Assembly: GCF_016864555.1 (NCBI RefSeq)
Contig: NZ_CP044011.1
Span: 1,817,501 to 1,881,500 of the forward strand
Source of the DNA: Sinorhizobium sp. BG8
Lineage (GTDB): Bacteria > Pseudomonadota > Alphaproteobacteria > Rhizobiales > Rhizobiaceae
Direction: 5' to 3'
DNA length: 64,000 nucleotides
Part shown: one piece after another, positions 38,198 through 46,481 of the stretch
Position numbering within the stretch: the first letter of the stretch is position 1
Layout of the letters: every line of letters starts with the position of its first letter
The notes under the pieces: model-generated
The model's input: the letters and a program-made list of their open reading frames with translations, nothing else
Databases searched by the model: none
What the model was told of the DNA's origin: nothing
Made by a program: the position numbers and the translations under genes

Positions 38198-39115
38198 TCA
38201 GACGGGGAAGTATTCGCCCTTCAGCGATGGTGCTCCCTCCGTCAGCACTTCACCTTTACCTACGAGGTCTTCCAGGTGCGACAGCACCGAAAGGGCGGCT
38301 GCGCCGTGGAGGCGGGGGTCTGTATCCTTGTAGATTGCCTTCACCATGTCCGCGATCAGCCGGTCTCCGGCCTTGATGCGCTTGAGGATCGCCCGCTCGC
38401 GCATCTTTCTGTGGGTCCTGAGGCCGCGCAGGAACGAGGCCGGCTCCCGCACGGGACCGCCATGGCCCGGCAGGTAGAGCCGGTCGTCCCGCTTGAGCAG
38501 CATGTCGAGCGACGCCATGTACTCCGCCATCGAGCCGTCCGGTGGAGCGACGATCGTCGTTGCCCAGGCCATGACGTGGTCTGCGGAAAACACGATGCCG
38601 GTGCCTTCGAGCGCAAAGGCGGCATGGTTGGCGGTGTGGCCAGGCGTCAGGAGTGCGGTCATCGACCAGCCGTCGCCGGAAAAGGTCTCGCCGTGCGAAA
38701 GCGCGACGTCGGGAAGGAATTCGGTGTCGGAACTCTCGGCGAATGGATTGGTCTCGCCCTCGTGAAGCGGACGGGAGGCGCGGTGCGGGCCTTCCGCCAC
38801 GATGATCGCGCCGGTCTGCGCCTTCAGCCGGCGGGCGAGGGGGGAGTGGTCGCGGTGGGTGTGGCTGACCGCTATGTGGGTCACCTCGCGACCTTCGAGC
38901 GCCTTCATCAAGGCACGGTAGTGCGCCTCGTCGTCCGGACCGGGATCGATCACCGCGACGGAGCGGTCGCCGACGATGTAGCTGTTCGTGCCGTGGAAGG
39001 TGAACGGGCCGGGATTGTTGACCGTGATGCGCTGGATCCGCTCGGCGACAGGCACCGCCTCGCCGTGATGCGGATTGAACTCGAGGTCGAACTTCGGGGA
39101 GGAGGGCGTCTTCAC
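38198..39115 (-). CDS. MBL-fold metallo-hydrolase (LACTB2-like)
   Basis: This 305-residue metallo-beta-lactamase-fold enzyme has the zinc motif SHTHRDHSPLA (HxHxDH, near residues 84-94), a further ligand HTANHAAF near 157 and Asp/His in SADHVMAW. The C-terminal ~60 residues form the winged-helix tail seen in LACTB2-type hydrolases (KGEVLTEGAPSLKGEYF). Such proteins hydrolyse thioesters or nucleic acids; the substrate is not predictable. The start ATG 39115 overlaps the cupin stop by 4 nt, so the two are an operon. Confidence 0.9.
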   Translation of the reverse strand: MKTPSSPKFDLEFNPHHGEAVPVAERIQRITVNNPGPFTFHGTNSYIVGDRSVAVIDPGPDDEAHYRALMKALEGREVTHIAVSHTHRDHSPLARRLKAQTGAIIVAEGPHRASRPLHEGETNPFAESSDTEFLPDVALSHGETFSGDGWSMTALLTPGHTANHAAFALEGTGIVFSADHVMAWATTIVAPPDGSMAEYMASLDMLLKRDDRLYLPGHGGPVREPASFLRGLRTHRKMRERAILKRIKAGDRLIADMVKAIYKDTDPRLHGAAALSVLSHLEDLVGKGEVLTEGAPSLKGEYFPV

Positions 39116-39408
39116 TTGTATTCTATCTCGATGAAGCTCATGGGGCTGTCGCCGGCGTTGACCACATTGTGCGCGACACCGGCCTCGCGGCGGTAGACGG
39201 CGCCCGCGGGCGTCGTCACCCGCCGCTCGCCGCCTTCCTCTTCGATGAGAAAATTACAGTCGGTCATCGGCACGACGACATAGCCGAGCCCGTGCACGTG
39301 ATGCCCGGTATCGGCGCCGGGCTCGAAATCCCACCGCGTGACGCGCACGAGAGCGTCGTCGAGAAGCACGGTCGGGTTGGCTGGCGGGCGGGCACGGAAC
39401 TGGGACAT
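39112..39408 (-). CDS. Small cupin domain protein
   Basis: This 98-residue single cupin domain has motif 1 in PGADTGHHVHGLGYVVVPMTD, with histidines positioned as metal ligands, and motif 2 in AGVAHNVVNAG. Single-domain cupins of this size often act in small-molecule binding or as isomerase-type enzymes. It is the first gene of a two-gene operon with the MBL hydrolase (stop/start overlap ATGA). The start is ATG 39408. Confidence 0.85.
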   Translation of the reverse strand: MSQFRARPPANPTVLLDDALVRVTRWDFEPGADTGHHVHGLGYVVVPMTDCNFLIEEEGGERRVTTPAGAVYRREAGVAHNVVNAGDSPMSFIEIEYK

Positions 39409-39757
39409 CGGCTATTCCTGGCTGCGGACTACGAAACGAAGCGGCGGCAACAATTTGCATTGGTCCGTGCGTTCGGCCGAACCCTAACGCATCATCCTTG
39501 AAAGCGGAATCGAATTGAGGCCGCCAACCTGCGCTTTCTTGGGACGGGGAATGCGCGGAGGTCAGCACGAGGCGCGGACCAAGTGAGCGGAAGGGATTGC
39601 CAACGGGTCGAGGTCGCCGCCGCTGAGCTCGCTCATGCCAATTCGACGATAATGACCGCGCAAATATTGCGGCCTTGGGCAACTTAAGCATTGTCCGGCC
39701 CGGTCACCTTTGCTATCAGGCTCCCGCTTGCCGCAGAAGAATCTGCCGGCACTGCGT

Positions 39758-39832
39758 TGGGGCGTCGCCAAGCGGTAAGGCACCGGTTTTTGGTACCGGC
39801 ATTCCCAGGTTCGAATCCTGGCGCCCCAGCCA
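39758..39832 (+). tRNA. tRNA-Gln (anticodon TTG)
   Basis: A 75-nt cloverleaf folds with a perfect acceptor stem (TGGGGCG 39758-39764 with CGCCCCA 39822-39828), anticodon stem CCGGT/ACCGG with a 7-nt loop carrying TTG, a T arm with the standard GTTCGAATC, and an encoded CCA end. The flagellin gene lies immediately downstream on the opposite strand. Confidence 0.97.
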
Positions 39833-39843
39833 CCGCTCACTGG

Positions 39844-41703
39844 TCATTGACGATAGAGCTGAAGGATGCCGTCGGCGCTCGTGTTGGCGATCGAGAGCGA
39901 CTGGATCGCGAGCTGCTGCTGCGTCTCGAGCGCTCGCAGGCGCGTGGAGGCTTCATTCATGTCGGCATCGACAAGGCGTCCGACGCCGGTGTCTATGCTG
40001 TCCGAAAGTTTGTTGGTGAATTCTGATTGCATGTCGATGCGTCCCTTGATCGCACCGAGAGATGCGGCTCCGTCGATGATCTTCCCGGTAACGACTTCCA
40101 AATAGTCTATGTAGGTGTCGACCATATCGGGATTTTTCTCGATATTGATTTCCAGAAAGTTCAGGGTCGATAGCGGCTCGATGCTGACGCGAATGTTATC
40201 GAACTCGATCTGCGTGCCACTTCCCCACTCGCGATCCACTGCAGGGTCCGACTTCACCATGACGGTGGAGGGCGACGTCGCCTCGATAATGAGGTCAGGC
40301 CAGTCTGCATCCAGCAGGGAATGGAGCAGAGTTGCCATTTCCTCCGCCGTTTCTACCTTCCCTGTATCCTTGCCCAACAACTCGTTGACATAGGTTCGGT
40401 CGAAGGAATGTGACGTGGCCGGTTCTCCGTTGACCGAGAAGGTAAAGCTGATCTCCACGCCGTCGAGATTGTCACCGTCTTCATGGACAATGAATTCGCT
40501 GAAGTTCAGTTCCACGCCCGATCCGCGGGACCCGAAAGCGTAAGAGTCCTTGAGGCCGCCTGTGCTTACGCCGACGCTGCTGAGGTTGGCAATCTCCACG
40601 TAGGACCCGTCCCCGTGCTGCTCCAGTGTGCTGATTGTCATCTTCTCGGGATCGTGTACCCAGTTCTTGGAGCTTGGTGGGTCATACATCCCGTAATCAG
40701 CACTCACACGTGCCCCTTCCGGATTCAGTACGGAATTGAGAACCGCTGCGAACTCGGTGTTGGTCGTTATGACACCGCCCAGGCCAGGATAGACAGCATC
40801 GACATCCGCTTTGGTGATTGTGATCGTTTTGGAATATCCTGGGTAGTAAGGTCCGGGAAGATCGTCCAGTGCCGCGGCGCTACCGCTCAAATTGTGGGGA
40901 TTGGACGCTTCCTTGTCCAGTATGATATCGAAGCTGATCTCTGCGCCGGGAATATTGAAATCCAGAGGCGAGCCGACCGGGAAATCATCCAGATAGAAGT
41001 TGGCGGCGCTTCCATCTCCCGACCTGGGATACATCCATCCTGAACCCAGGTCGCCGTAGTATAAGGTGCCGTCACTGACAATAGGCTCGGAGGAGGAGAA
41101 GTACCGCATTCCGCCAATTGTCTTGACATCACGTGCGTCCGCCTGCAGCAATCCGCCCCCTGTACTGTTGAAGAGCGCGATCTCCGAAAGGTGGAAATCC
41201 ATTTTTTGGACTGATACCCTGCCGGATGCGTCGCGAACGAACGAAGACACGACGGAAACCTCGTTCAGGTCGTTGTCGTAGATTTCAGCTATGTCGGTGT
41301 TCAGCCAGTTCTGGCCGCTGAAGCTCGCCGAGCCCGCAATGCTAACGACCTGCTGTTTGAGTTGTTCCAGCTCCGTCTGAACTTTCGACTTGTCGACACC
41401 TTCCTCGGTAGCCGCGACGAGCTTTGCTTTGAACTCGGTCAGGACATCGATTGTGGATTCCATTCCGGCGTAGGTTACGTCGACCTTCGCGGCTCCCAAC
41501 CCAAGTGCATCATCCACCGCAGAAATCGCCTTGTTGTCGGAACGCATCGTCGTTGCGATCGACCAGTAGGCGGAGTTGTCGGAGGCGGTCTGGACGCGAA
41601 AGCCCGAGCTGACACGACTTTGGACCTCGTCCATGTCGGAGCCGATCGCGCGAAGGGTCTGCAACGCAGCAGTAGCCGCAGCGTTGGTGAGAACACTGGT
41701 CAT
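39844..41703 (-). CDS. Flagellin, oversized, isolated from other flagellar genes
   Basis: The ends match rhizobial flagellins: N-terminal D0/D1 (ILTNAAATAALQTLRAI-like, SSGFRVQTASDNSAYWSIATTMRSDN) and C-terminal D1/D0 (RIDMQSEFTNKLSDSID, ADMNEASTRLRALETQQQLAIQSLSIAN). At 619 residues it is far longer than typical rhizobial flagellins (roughly 320-400), because about 400 residues of unrecognised sequence separate the conserved ends. I chose ATG 41703; a TTG at 41721 is possible. It sits alone beside tRNA-Gln with no other flagellar genes nearby and is less GC-rich than its neighbours, suggesting acquisition or rapid divergence. Confidence 0.88.
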   Translation of the reverse strand: MTSVLTNAAATAALQTLRAIGSDMDEVQSRVSSGFRVQTASDNSAYWSIATTMRSDNKAISAVDDALGLGAAKVDVTYAGMESTIDVLTEFKAKLVAATEEGVDKSKVQTELEQLKQQVVSIAGSASFSGQNWLNTDIAEIYDNDLNEVSVVSSFVRDASGRVSVQKMDFHLSEIALFNSTGGGLLQADARDVKTIGGMRYFSSSEPIVSDGTLYYGDLGSGWMYPRSGDGSAANFYLDDFPVGSPLDFNIPGAEISFDIILDKEASNPHNLSGSAAALDDLPGPYYPGYSKTITITKADVDAVYPGLGGVITTNTEFAAVLNSVLNPEGARVSADYGMYDPPSSKNWVHDPEKMTISTLEQHGDGSYVEIANLSSVGVSTGGLKDSYAFGSRGSGVELNFSEFIVHEDGDNLDGVEISFTFSVNGEPATSHSFDRTYVNELLGKDTGKVETAEEMATLLHSLLDADWPDLIIEATSPSTVMVKSDPAVDREWGSGTQIEFDNIRVSIEPLSTLNFLEINIEKNPDMVDTYIDYLEVVTGKIIDGAASLGAIKGRIDMQSEFTNKLSDSIDTGVGRLVDADMNEASTRLRALETQQQLAIQSLSIANTSADGILQLYRQ

Positions 41704-41849
41704 GAAATTACCGATTGTCAAAGGATGGGGCGCTCGTCATGAGCAAGAGGAATGGGGCGATACAACCGGGATTTGGTTAACAGAAGGTAAACAAAATACC
41801 TCGAAAGCGAATAATTCTCGTACCTACCAATATTCTAACTATCTAAAGA

Positions 41850-41880
41850 AAAAGGGGAAATTCGAAATCCCCTATTGCCG
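41850..41880 (-). terminator. Intrinsic terminator of the 42-kb zinc-ribbon gene
   Basis: On the minus strand AGGGGA and TCCCCT pair around a loop containing TTCGAA and are followed by a T-run (TTTTTCTTT). It lies 11 to 40 bp after the stop of the minus-strand gene at 41891. The region around 41760-41870 is AT-rich. Confidence 0.7.
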
Positions 41881-41890
41881 GCGACGCACT

Positions 41891-42154
41891 CTAGACCCCG
41901 CCGCCCTTCACCGGCCGCCAGATCACGGTGTCCGGTTTGCGGTCGAAGGGGAACTCGATCACCGTCACCTTGCTGTCCCTCACGCCGCATTCCCGGCACT
42001 TGAAGGGAAGTTCGCGCGGGTCGCGGCCAGCGCCGTACATTCCGGCGAGGTCGCTCGCCATGAACTTCGCCTGCCGTTCGCAGCGGCGGCATGTGGCGAC
42101 GACCAGCATCCGGTGCCGGGCGGCCTTTCCAAGCGTATCGATCGTAATGGTCAT
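41891..42154 (-). CDS. Small CxxC zinc-ribbon-like protein
   Basis: This 87-residue soluble protein has two CxxC pairs (CRRC at about 22-25 and CREC near 54-57), as in a zinc ribbon, followed by VTVIEFPFDRKPDTVIW. I do not recognise a named family. Longer starts exist (for example 42190) but ATG 42154 gives a compact domain. It is divergent from the small secreted protein at 42346 and ends at a good terminator. Confidence 0.65.
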   Translation of the reverse strand: MTITIDTLGKAARHRMLVVATCRRCERQAKFMASDLAGMYGAGRDPRELPFKCRECGVRDSKVTVIEFPFDRKPDTVIWRPVKGGGV

Positions 42155-42345
42155 GGATATAGAAATGGAACAAACAAGGAACATCGTCAAGCTCGAAGCG
42201 ACCTCGGGGAGGGGGCGCTGTGGACAGGCTGACAGGTGCTCACTCGTCGCCGCATGCCCCAGATTTAGACGCCGCCGGCGCGTTGACAGGGGGAAAGTCG
42301 AAAACTAGCAGGGACTTGCCCAATTTCGGGCCAGGATGCTCACCG

Positions 42346-42684
42346 ATGAAAAGCCGTTTGATTGCCGTCAGCCTTATTGCGTCTTCCTTCATTTGCTCTG
42401 CAGGCCCGTCGCTTGCCGAGGATCTCGTCTTCAGCCTGAAGAACGGCACGGGATCCGTTCTGACCAATTTCTATGCTTCCCCGACGGGCGTCGACCAGTG
42501 GGAGGACGATATCTTCGGCCGGCAGGTGCTGAGGCCCGGCGAGACCATGGAGATCACCATTGCCGATGGTCGCGACGTCTGCGACTACGACATGCGTTTC
42601 GAGTTCTCCGACGATTCCGATCTCGATACGACTGATGACACGCAGAACCTCTGCGAAATGGGCTCGTACACTATCCACGAATGA
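42346..42684 (+). CDS. Small secreted protein with four cysteines
   Basis: This 112-residue protein has a Sec signal (MKSRLIAVSLIASSFICSAGPSLA) and an acidic mature domain beginning EDLVFSLKNGTGSVLTNFYAS, with cysteines in VCDYDMRF and NLCEMG that may form a disulfide. The pattern suggests a small beta-rich periplasmic protein of unknown function. The start is ATG 42346 with AGGAT upstream. It is divergent from the 41891 gene. Confidence 0.68.
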   Translation: MKSRLIAVSLIASSFICSAGPSLAEDLVFSLKNGTGSVLTNFYASPTGVDQWEDDIFGRQVLRPGETMEITIADGRDVCDYDMRFEFSDDSDLDTTDDTQNLCEMGSYTIHE

Positions 42685-42833
42685 TCTGGTGAGCGCCTGC
42701 GCTCCCCGCTCTCCGGCGCTGACCGGCGGGCAAGGGCGCAGGTTTCGCGCTCCCGAATCCACGCAGCGTCGCCGCGCGCCACACCAGACACGCTGCATCC
42801 CCGGGGCCGCAAGCGCCCGGGGTCACGACAGCC

Positions 42834-43163
42834 TCAGTTTCTCGCGCGCTCCCAGCCCGCCATGCGGGCGTCCGCTTCCGAGCAGAACCACCGCTCTCCG
42901 TCGCCCGGACGGATGCGGATGCCGTCGTACTTTTGCTGGCCGGGCACGTAGTAGATCCGCTCGTCCGGCGTGCTGCCGATATTTCCCTTGATCTGGCAGT
43001 CGGTCACCGCCGCGGCAAACGCGCCGACGAGGCCCATTCCAGCGAAATGATCAAACAGGATGAACAGGATTCCGCCGAAGACGAGCCCCGGAATGGCGGA
43101 AACAACGGGCAGTCCATATCGGCGCCGAACCGGCTTATCCTCGGCAAATCTCGGGTGCATCAT
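42834..43163 (-). CDS. Membrane protein with C-terminal sunset-like domain
   Basis: This 109-residue protein has one transmembrane helix (about 20-43, VSAIPGLVFGGILFILFDHFAG) followed by a soluble part with IKGNIGSTPDERIYYVPGQ and GERWFCSEADARMAGW. This matches the short sunset domain found at the C-terminus of rhizobial ExoI-like nuclease-related proteins, without the nuclease. The start is ATG 43163; function unknown. Confidence 0.65.
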   Translation of the reverse strand: MMHPRFAEDKPVRRRYGLPVVSAIPGLVFGGILFILFDHFAGMGLVGAFAAAVTDCQIKGNIGSTPDERIYYVPGQQKYDGIRIRPGDGERWFCSEADARMAGWERARN

Positions 43164-43289
43164 ACTCCCTCCAGCGATTCCTAAAATAATGACGGCGGAA
43201 CCTTGCCAATGGGATAACGAATGCGGTTATCTGCGAACTAAACGAAAAACTAAAATATTAATAGATATTTACCCGCCGCGGCGTGAACA

Positions 43290-44042
43290 TCAGCCACCGC
43301 CTTTCAGCGCCCGTCCGAGCGGAATGATTTCCGGGGAAGAGGGAGCCCATGGGGACCCGCGCCAGTCGCCATACCACTGCGCGTCGCCAAGGCCTGCATC
43401 GGCAAGCATCGGCTCCAGCCTTTCCCGGGGCGTGAACCGGATCTGCGAGGTGGCGGAAAGCCGCTTGCCGGAAGCCTTCACTTCGTAATGCGTCTCGTAG
43501 GTGACGACGCCTGCCGCCGCATCGTGGCTCATGTCGTTCCAGGCCGCGACCTTTCCGTGGCGCGGATGGTCAAGCTCGCGACGCGAGAGGTGAGGGACCC
43601 ATTCCAGCCACTCCTCGGCTGAGGGATTGCGCGTGTCGAAGATGAAACGTCCACCCGGCCCGAGGTGCCGGGCGATCGTGGTGAACACCGCCCGCTGGTC
43701 CTCGTCGGTCAGGAACACCTGGAAGGCATGTCCGGTCAGGAGAACGAGGTCGAAGCGGCGGTCGAGGCTGAGGCTGCGGGCATCCCCCTCGATCCACTCC
43801 ACGGCGCTCCCGCCGGATTTGGCCCGGCCGATCTCCAGCATAGCCCTTGCCGGATCGACGGCGACGACGCTCCGGCCGGGCGCAAGCGCCACCGCGAGCT
43901 CGCCCGTTCCACACCCGAGATCCAGCACCGAGCGGGCCGTGCGGGCAATCTTCGTGCAGAATTCTAGGTCCGTGCCCCAGCCGTTCTCGAGGTCGTAGAA
44001 ATCGGCAAGGGCCGGATCGTGGTAAAGCAGGTCTTCGCTCAT
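43290..44042 (-). CDS. Class I SAM-dependent methyltransferase
   Basis: This 250-residue soluble methyltransferase has motif I VLDLGCGTGELAVAL (about 40-54), an acidic motif II-type VAVDPARAMLEIGR, and motif III-like VEWIEGDARSL. The C-terminal half (FDTRNPSAEEWLEW and beyond) resembles small-molecule methylases. The start is ATG 44042 (GAGAGG upstream). The substrate is not predictable. Confidence 0.9.
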   Translation of the reverse strand: MSEDLLYHDPALADFYDLENGWGTDLEFCTKIARTARSVLDLGCGTGELAVALAPGRSVVAVDPARAMLEIGRAKSGGSAVEWIEGDARSLSLDRRFDLVLLTGHAFQVFLTDEDQRAVFTTIARHLGPGGRFIFDTRNPSAEEWLEWVPHLSRRELDHPRHGKVAAWNDMSHDAAAGVVTYETHYEVKASGKRLSATSQIRFTPRERLEPMLADAGLGDAQWYGDWRGSPWAPSSPEIIPLGRALKGGG

Positions 44043-44060
44043 CGGGCCCTCTCGAAAATG

Positions 44061-44090
44061 AAAAAGGCCGGTGCATCCGCTCCCGGCCCT
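44061..44090 (-). terminator. Intrinsic terminator for the 44.1-kb lipoprotein gene
   Basis: On the minus strand GGCCGG (44088-44083) and CCGGCC (44071-44066) pair, followed by TTTTT. It sits 28 nt after the lipoprotein stop at 44119 and just before the methyltransferase start, ending the upstream transcript. Confidence 0.75.
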
Positions 44091-44118
44091 TCGTTCTGTC
44101 TGGTTTCGGCGCCGCCGC

Positions 44119-44457
44119 TCAGCTTGCGGCGTCCAGTACCTTTTCGCAGTGCGTCGGTCCGCCCTTCGGATCCGGATGGTCGACGACGGTGCGAATCTTG
44201 CGGATGCTGTAGTCCGAGGCGACGGTGAGCTCGACCTGGCAGGCGCGACGCTTGGTATAGCCACCGCGCCAGCTGTAGAGCGTGGAGCCGTCGGATGCGC
44301 TCGTGTCGGAAAGCGGCGGCCCGTAGGCGGCGAAGAAGGTTCCGGCAGACTTGCCGCCCCAACGCGCCTGCAGCGGGTTCGTCGGAATGGTGGGAGTGGT
44401 GGTGCAGCCGGTTATGGCGAGGGCGAGACCAGCCAGGATTGCATTGCGAAGATACAT
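44119..44457 (-). CDS. Small lipoprotein
   Basis: This 112-residue protein has a lipobox (AITGC) at residues ~17-21 after a hydrophobic signal. The mature part includes ARWGGKSAGTFFAAYGPP, SWRGGYTKRRACQVEL and a C-terminal DPKGGPTHCEKVLDAA, with two cysteines. No named family is recognised. The start is ATG 44457, with a weak Shine-Dalgarno. It is divergent from YbaK. Confidence 0.65.
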   Translation of the reverse strand: MYLRNAILAGLALAITGCTTTPTIPTNPLQARWGGKSAGTFFAAYGPPLSDTSASDGSTLYSWRGGYTKRRACQVELTVASDYSIRKIRTVVDHPDPKGGPTHCEKVLDAAS

Positions 44458-44699
44458 GAGTTCCAGATCCTTGGACATGCGTGCGTGCGGCGGCGTTTAG
44501 CCGGCTCTTGGGAGCGCATTCACTGCTCTATCGAAGCCCCGCAAAAAGGGGAATCCTCCGCCCCGGAAAATCCAGGTATTCAACCCAACTGGCGGACGAG
44601 TTTTGCCGATTTGCAACACTTGTGTCCCATGCCGCCCCAACGCATGCCGCCGCCCGCATGCCTTGCCCTTTCTGGCTGCGTCGGTTATCGATTTCCACC

Positions 44700-45158
44700 A
44701 TGAGTCTCGAATCCGTCCGCGCATTCTTCCGCGCACACGCGCCAGACATCGATGTCATCGAAACACCGGAGAGCTCGGCGACGGTCGCACTCGCGGCCGC
44801 CGCACACGGGGTCGAGCCGGAGCAGATCGCCAAGACCATATGCCTCAAGGTGGGCGACGAGACGATGCTGGTGGTGGCCAGCGGCTCGGCGCGGATAGAC
44901 AACCGCAAGTTCAAGGACCGCTTCGGCGGCAAGGCCCGCATGCTCGATGCCGAGCAGGTGGTCGCGGTGACGAGCCATCCCGTCGGCGGCGTCTGTCCGT
45001 TCGGGCTGCCGGGCCCACTGCCGATCTATTGCGACCAGTCGCTCCAGCAGTTCGACGAGGTCGTTCCGGCGGCAGGCGCCACCAACGCCGCCGTCAGGAT
45101 TGCGCCGGAGCGCCTCGTGTCGCTCGTCGGAGCGACCTGGGTCGACGTCTGCCAATAG
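44700..45158 (+). CDS. YbaK/ProX-like aminoacyl-tRNA deacylase
   Basis: This 152-residue protein of the YbaK family hydrolyses wrongly charged aminoacyl-tRNAs (for example Cys-tRNAPro or Ala-tRNAPro) in trans. It has the family's catalytic Lys region AKTICLKVGDETMLVV and the conserved GGVCPFGLPGPLPIYCDQSL loop with AGATNAAVRI. The start is ATG 44700. It is divergent from a lipoprotein gene. Confidence 0.9.
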   Translation: MSLESVRAFFRAHAPDIDVIETPESSATVALAAAAHGVEPEQIAKTICLKVGDETMLVVASGSARIDNRKFKDRFGGKARMLDAEQVVAVTSHPVGGVCPFGLPGPLPIYCDQSLQQFDEVVPAAGATNAAVRIAPERLVSLVGATWVDVCQ

Positions 45159-45258
45159 ATGAAGCCGGGCTTTCTCCGCCTCGCCGGGCGGATGGTCCTC
45201 AACAATTCGTGTTCCAGTCATTGGTCCCTCCCTTGGAGGGATATGGTAGGTTGATCCG

Positions 45259-46443
45259 ATGGGAGAGAGCGACCGCGATACATTCTATGCGACGCTGCCC
45301 GCCTTCACGGATTTCTCGGGCGTGGCCGACGGCGGCAACTACCATCCCCTTCCGGAGGGATGGGTGCTTGCGGTCGCGGATATCGTGGATTCCACGGGAG
45401 CGGTTGCAGCAGGGCGCTACAAGGCGGTGAACATGGCGGGTGCGGGCGTGATCTCGGCCGTGCTCAACGCCATCGGTCAGCATGACCTGCCCTATGTCTT
45501 CGGCGGTGACGGGGCGCTGGTTGCCGTTCCCCCGTCCGCGATCGGAAAGGCGCGCCTGGCGCTTGCCGCCATCCAGACCTGGGTGCGCGAGGAAATGCAG
45601 CTCGTCATGCGCGCGGCACTCGTCGACCTCTCCGAAATCCGCAACGCGGGTCACGATGTCCGCATCGCGCGTTACAAGGTCAACGATTTCGTCTCCTACG
45701 CGATGTTTGCCGGTGGCGGGTCAAACTGGGCCGAATGCAGGATGAAGGAGGGGCTGTACGGCGTGGAACCGGCGACGCCCGGCACGCGGCCTGATCTCAC
45801 CGGCCTTTCCTGCCGCTGGAACCCGATCCGTGCGCGTCATGGCAGCATCGTCTCCATAATCGCGTTACCGACCGGTTCGGCCGCCGACCGGGAATTCCAG
45901 GCGCTCGTCACCGACATCATCGCCATCGCCTCCTCGGAGGAGCGTGCCGGCCACCCGGTAGCGGTCGAGACCCTGGAGCTCGGACTGTCGAAAGAGGGCA
46001 TGGACGCGGAGGTGAGGGCGACCGCTCCTCCGAACTGGCGCCTTCGTCTGCGCGCCAGGCTGATGATCATCCTGCAATATGTGCTGATGGTTTGGCTGCT
46101 GCGCATCGACGGCCACCTCGGCCGTTTCAACGCGAAGGTCTATCGGGCCGATGTCGCCGGCAATTCGGATTTCCGCAAGTTCGACGATGGCCTCAAGATG
46201 ACCCTAGATGTAGGCGGCAATCGCCTTGCCGCGATCGAGGCGAGGCTTGCCGCCGCGGTGAGGGCGGGCGTCTGCCGATACGGGCTGCACAAGCAGGATT
46301 CCGCCCTGATGACCTGCGTCGTGCCGACGCCGATGAGCCGGGATCATGTGCATTTCATCGATGGGGCGGCAGGAGGATATGCGATTGCTGCAAGCCAGCT
46401 GAAGGCCGCTGCCGCAGCCCCGCCCCACGCCGTTTCGTCCTGA
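45259..46443 (+). CDS. DUF3095 family protein (adenylate-cyclase-like)
   Basis: This 394-residue cytoplasmic protein matches DUF3095. Its N-terminal region, VLAVADIVDSTGA (Asp about 41) and LPYVFGGDGALVAV (Asp about 89), mirrors the two metal-binding Asp motifs of class III nucleotide cyclases. The C-terminal half is specific to the family. Members have been annotated as adenylate cyclase-like, but activity here is inference. The start is ATG 45259. Confidence 0.82.
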   Translation: MGESDRDTFYATLPAFTDFSGVADGGNYHPLPEGWVLAVADIVDSTGAVAAGRYKAVNMAGAGVISAVLNAIGQHDLPYVFGGDGALVAVPPSAIGKARLALAAIQTWVREEMQLVMRAALVDLSEIRNAGHDVRIARYKVNDFVSYAMFAGGGSNWAECRMKEGLYGVEPATPGTRPDLTGLSCRWNPIRARHGSIVSIIALPTGSAADREFQALVTDIIAIASSEERAGHPVAVETLELGLSKEGMDAEVRATAPPNWRLRLRARLMIILQYVLMVWLLRIDGHLGRFNAKVYRADVAGNSDFRKFDDGLKMTLDVGGNRLAAIEARLAAAVRAGVCRYGLHKQDSALMTCVVPTPMSRDHVHFIDGAAGGYAIAASQLKAAAAAPPHAVSS

Positions 46444-46481
46444 ACGCCAGCGTGGAAGGGCGCAACGTCAGCGGTCGGCGC

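Noticed and set aside
39758-43163. Integrated genomic island at tRNA-Gln
   Set aside because: No integrase, transposase or repeated tRNA 3' end was found, so only an isolated acquired gene can be suggested.
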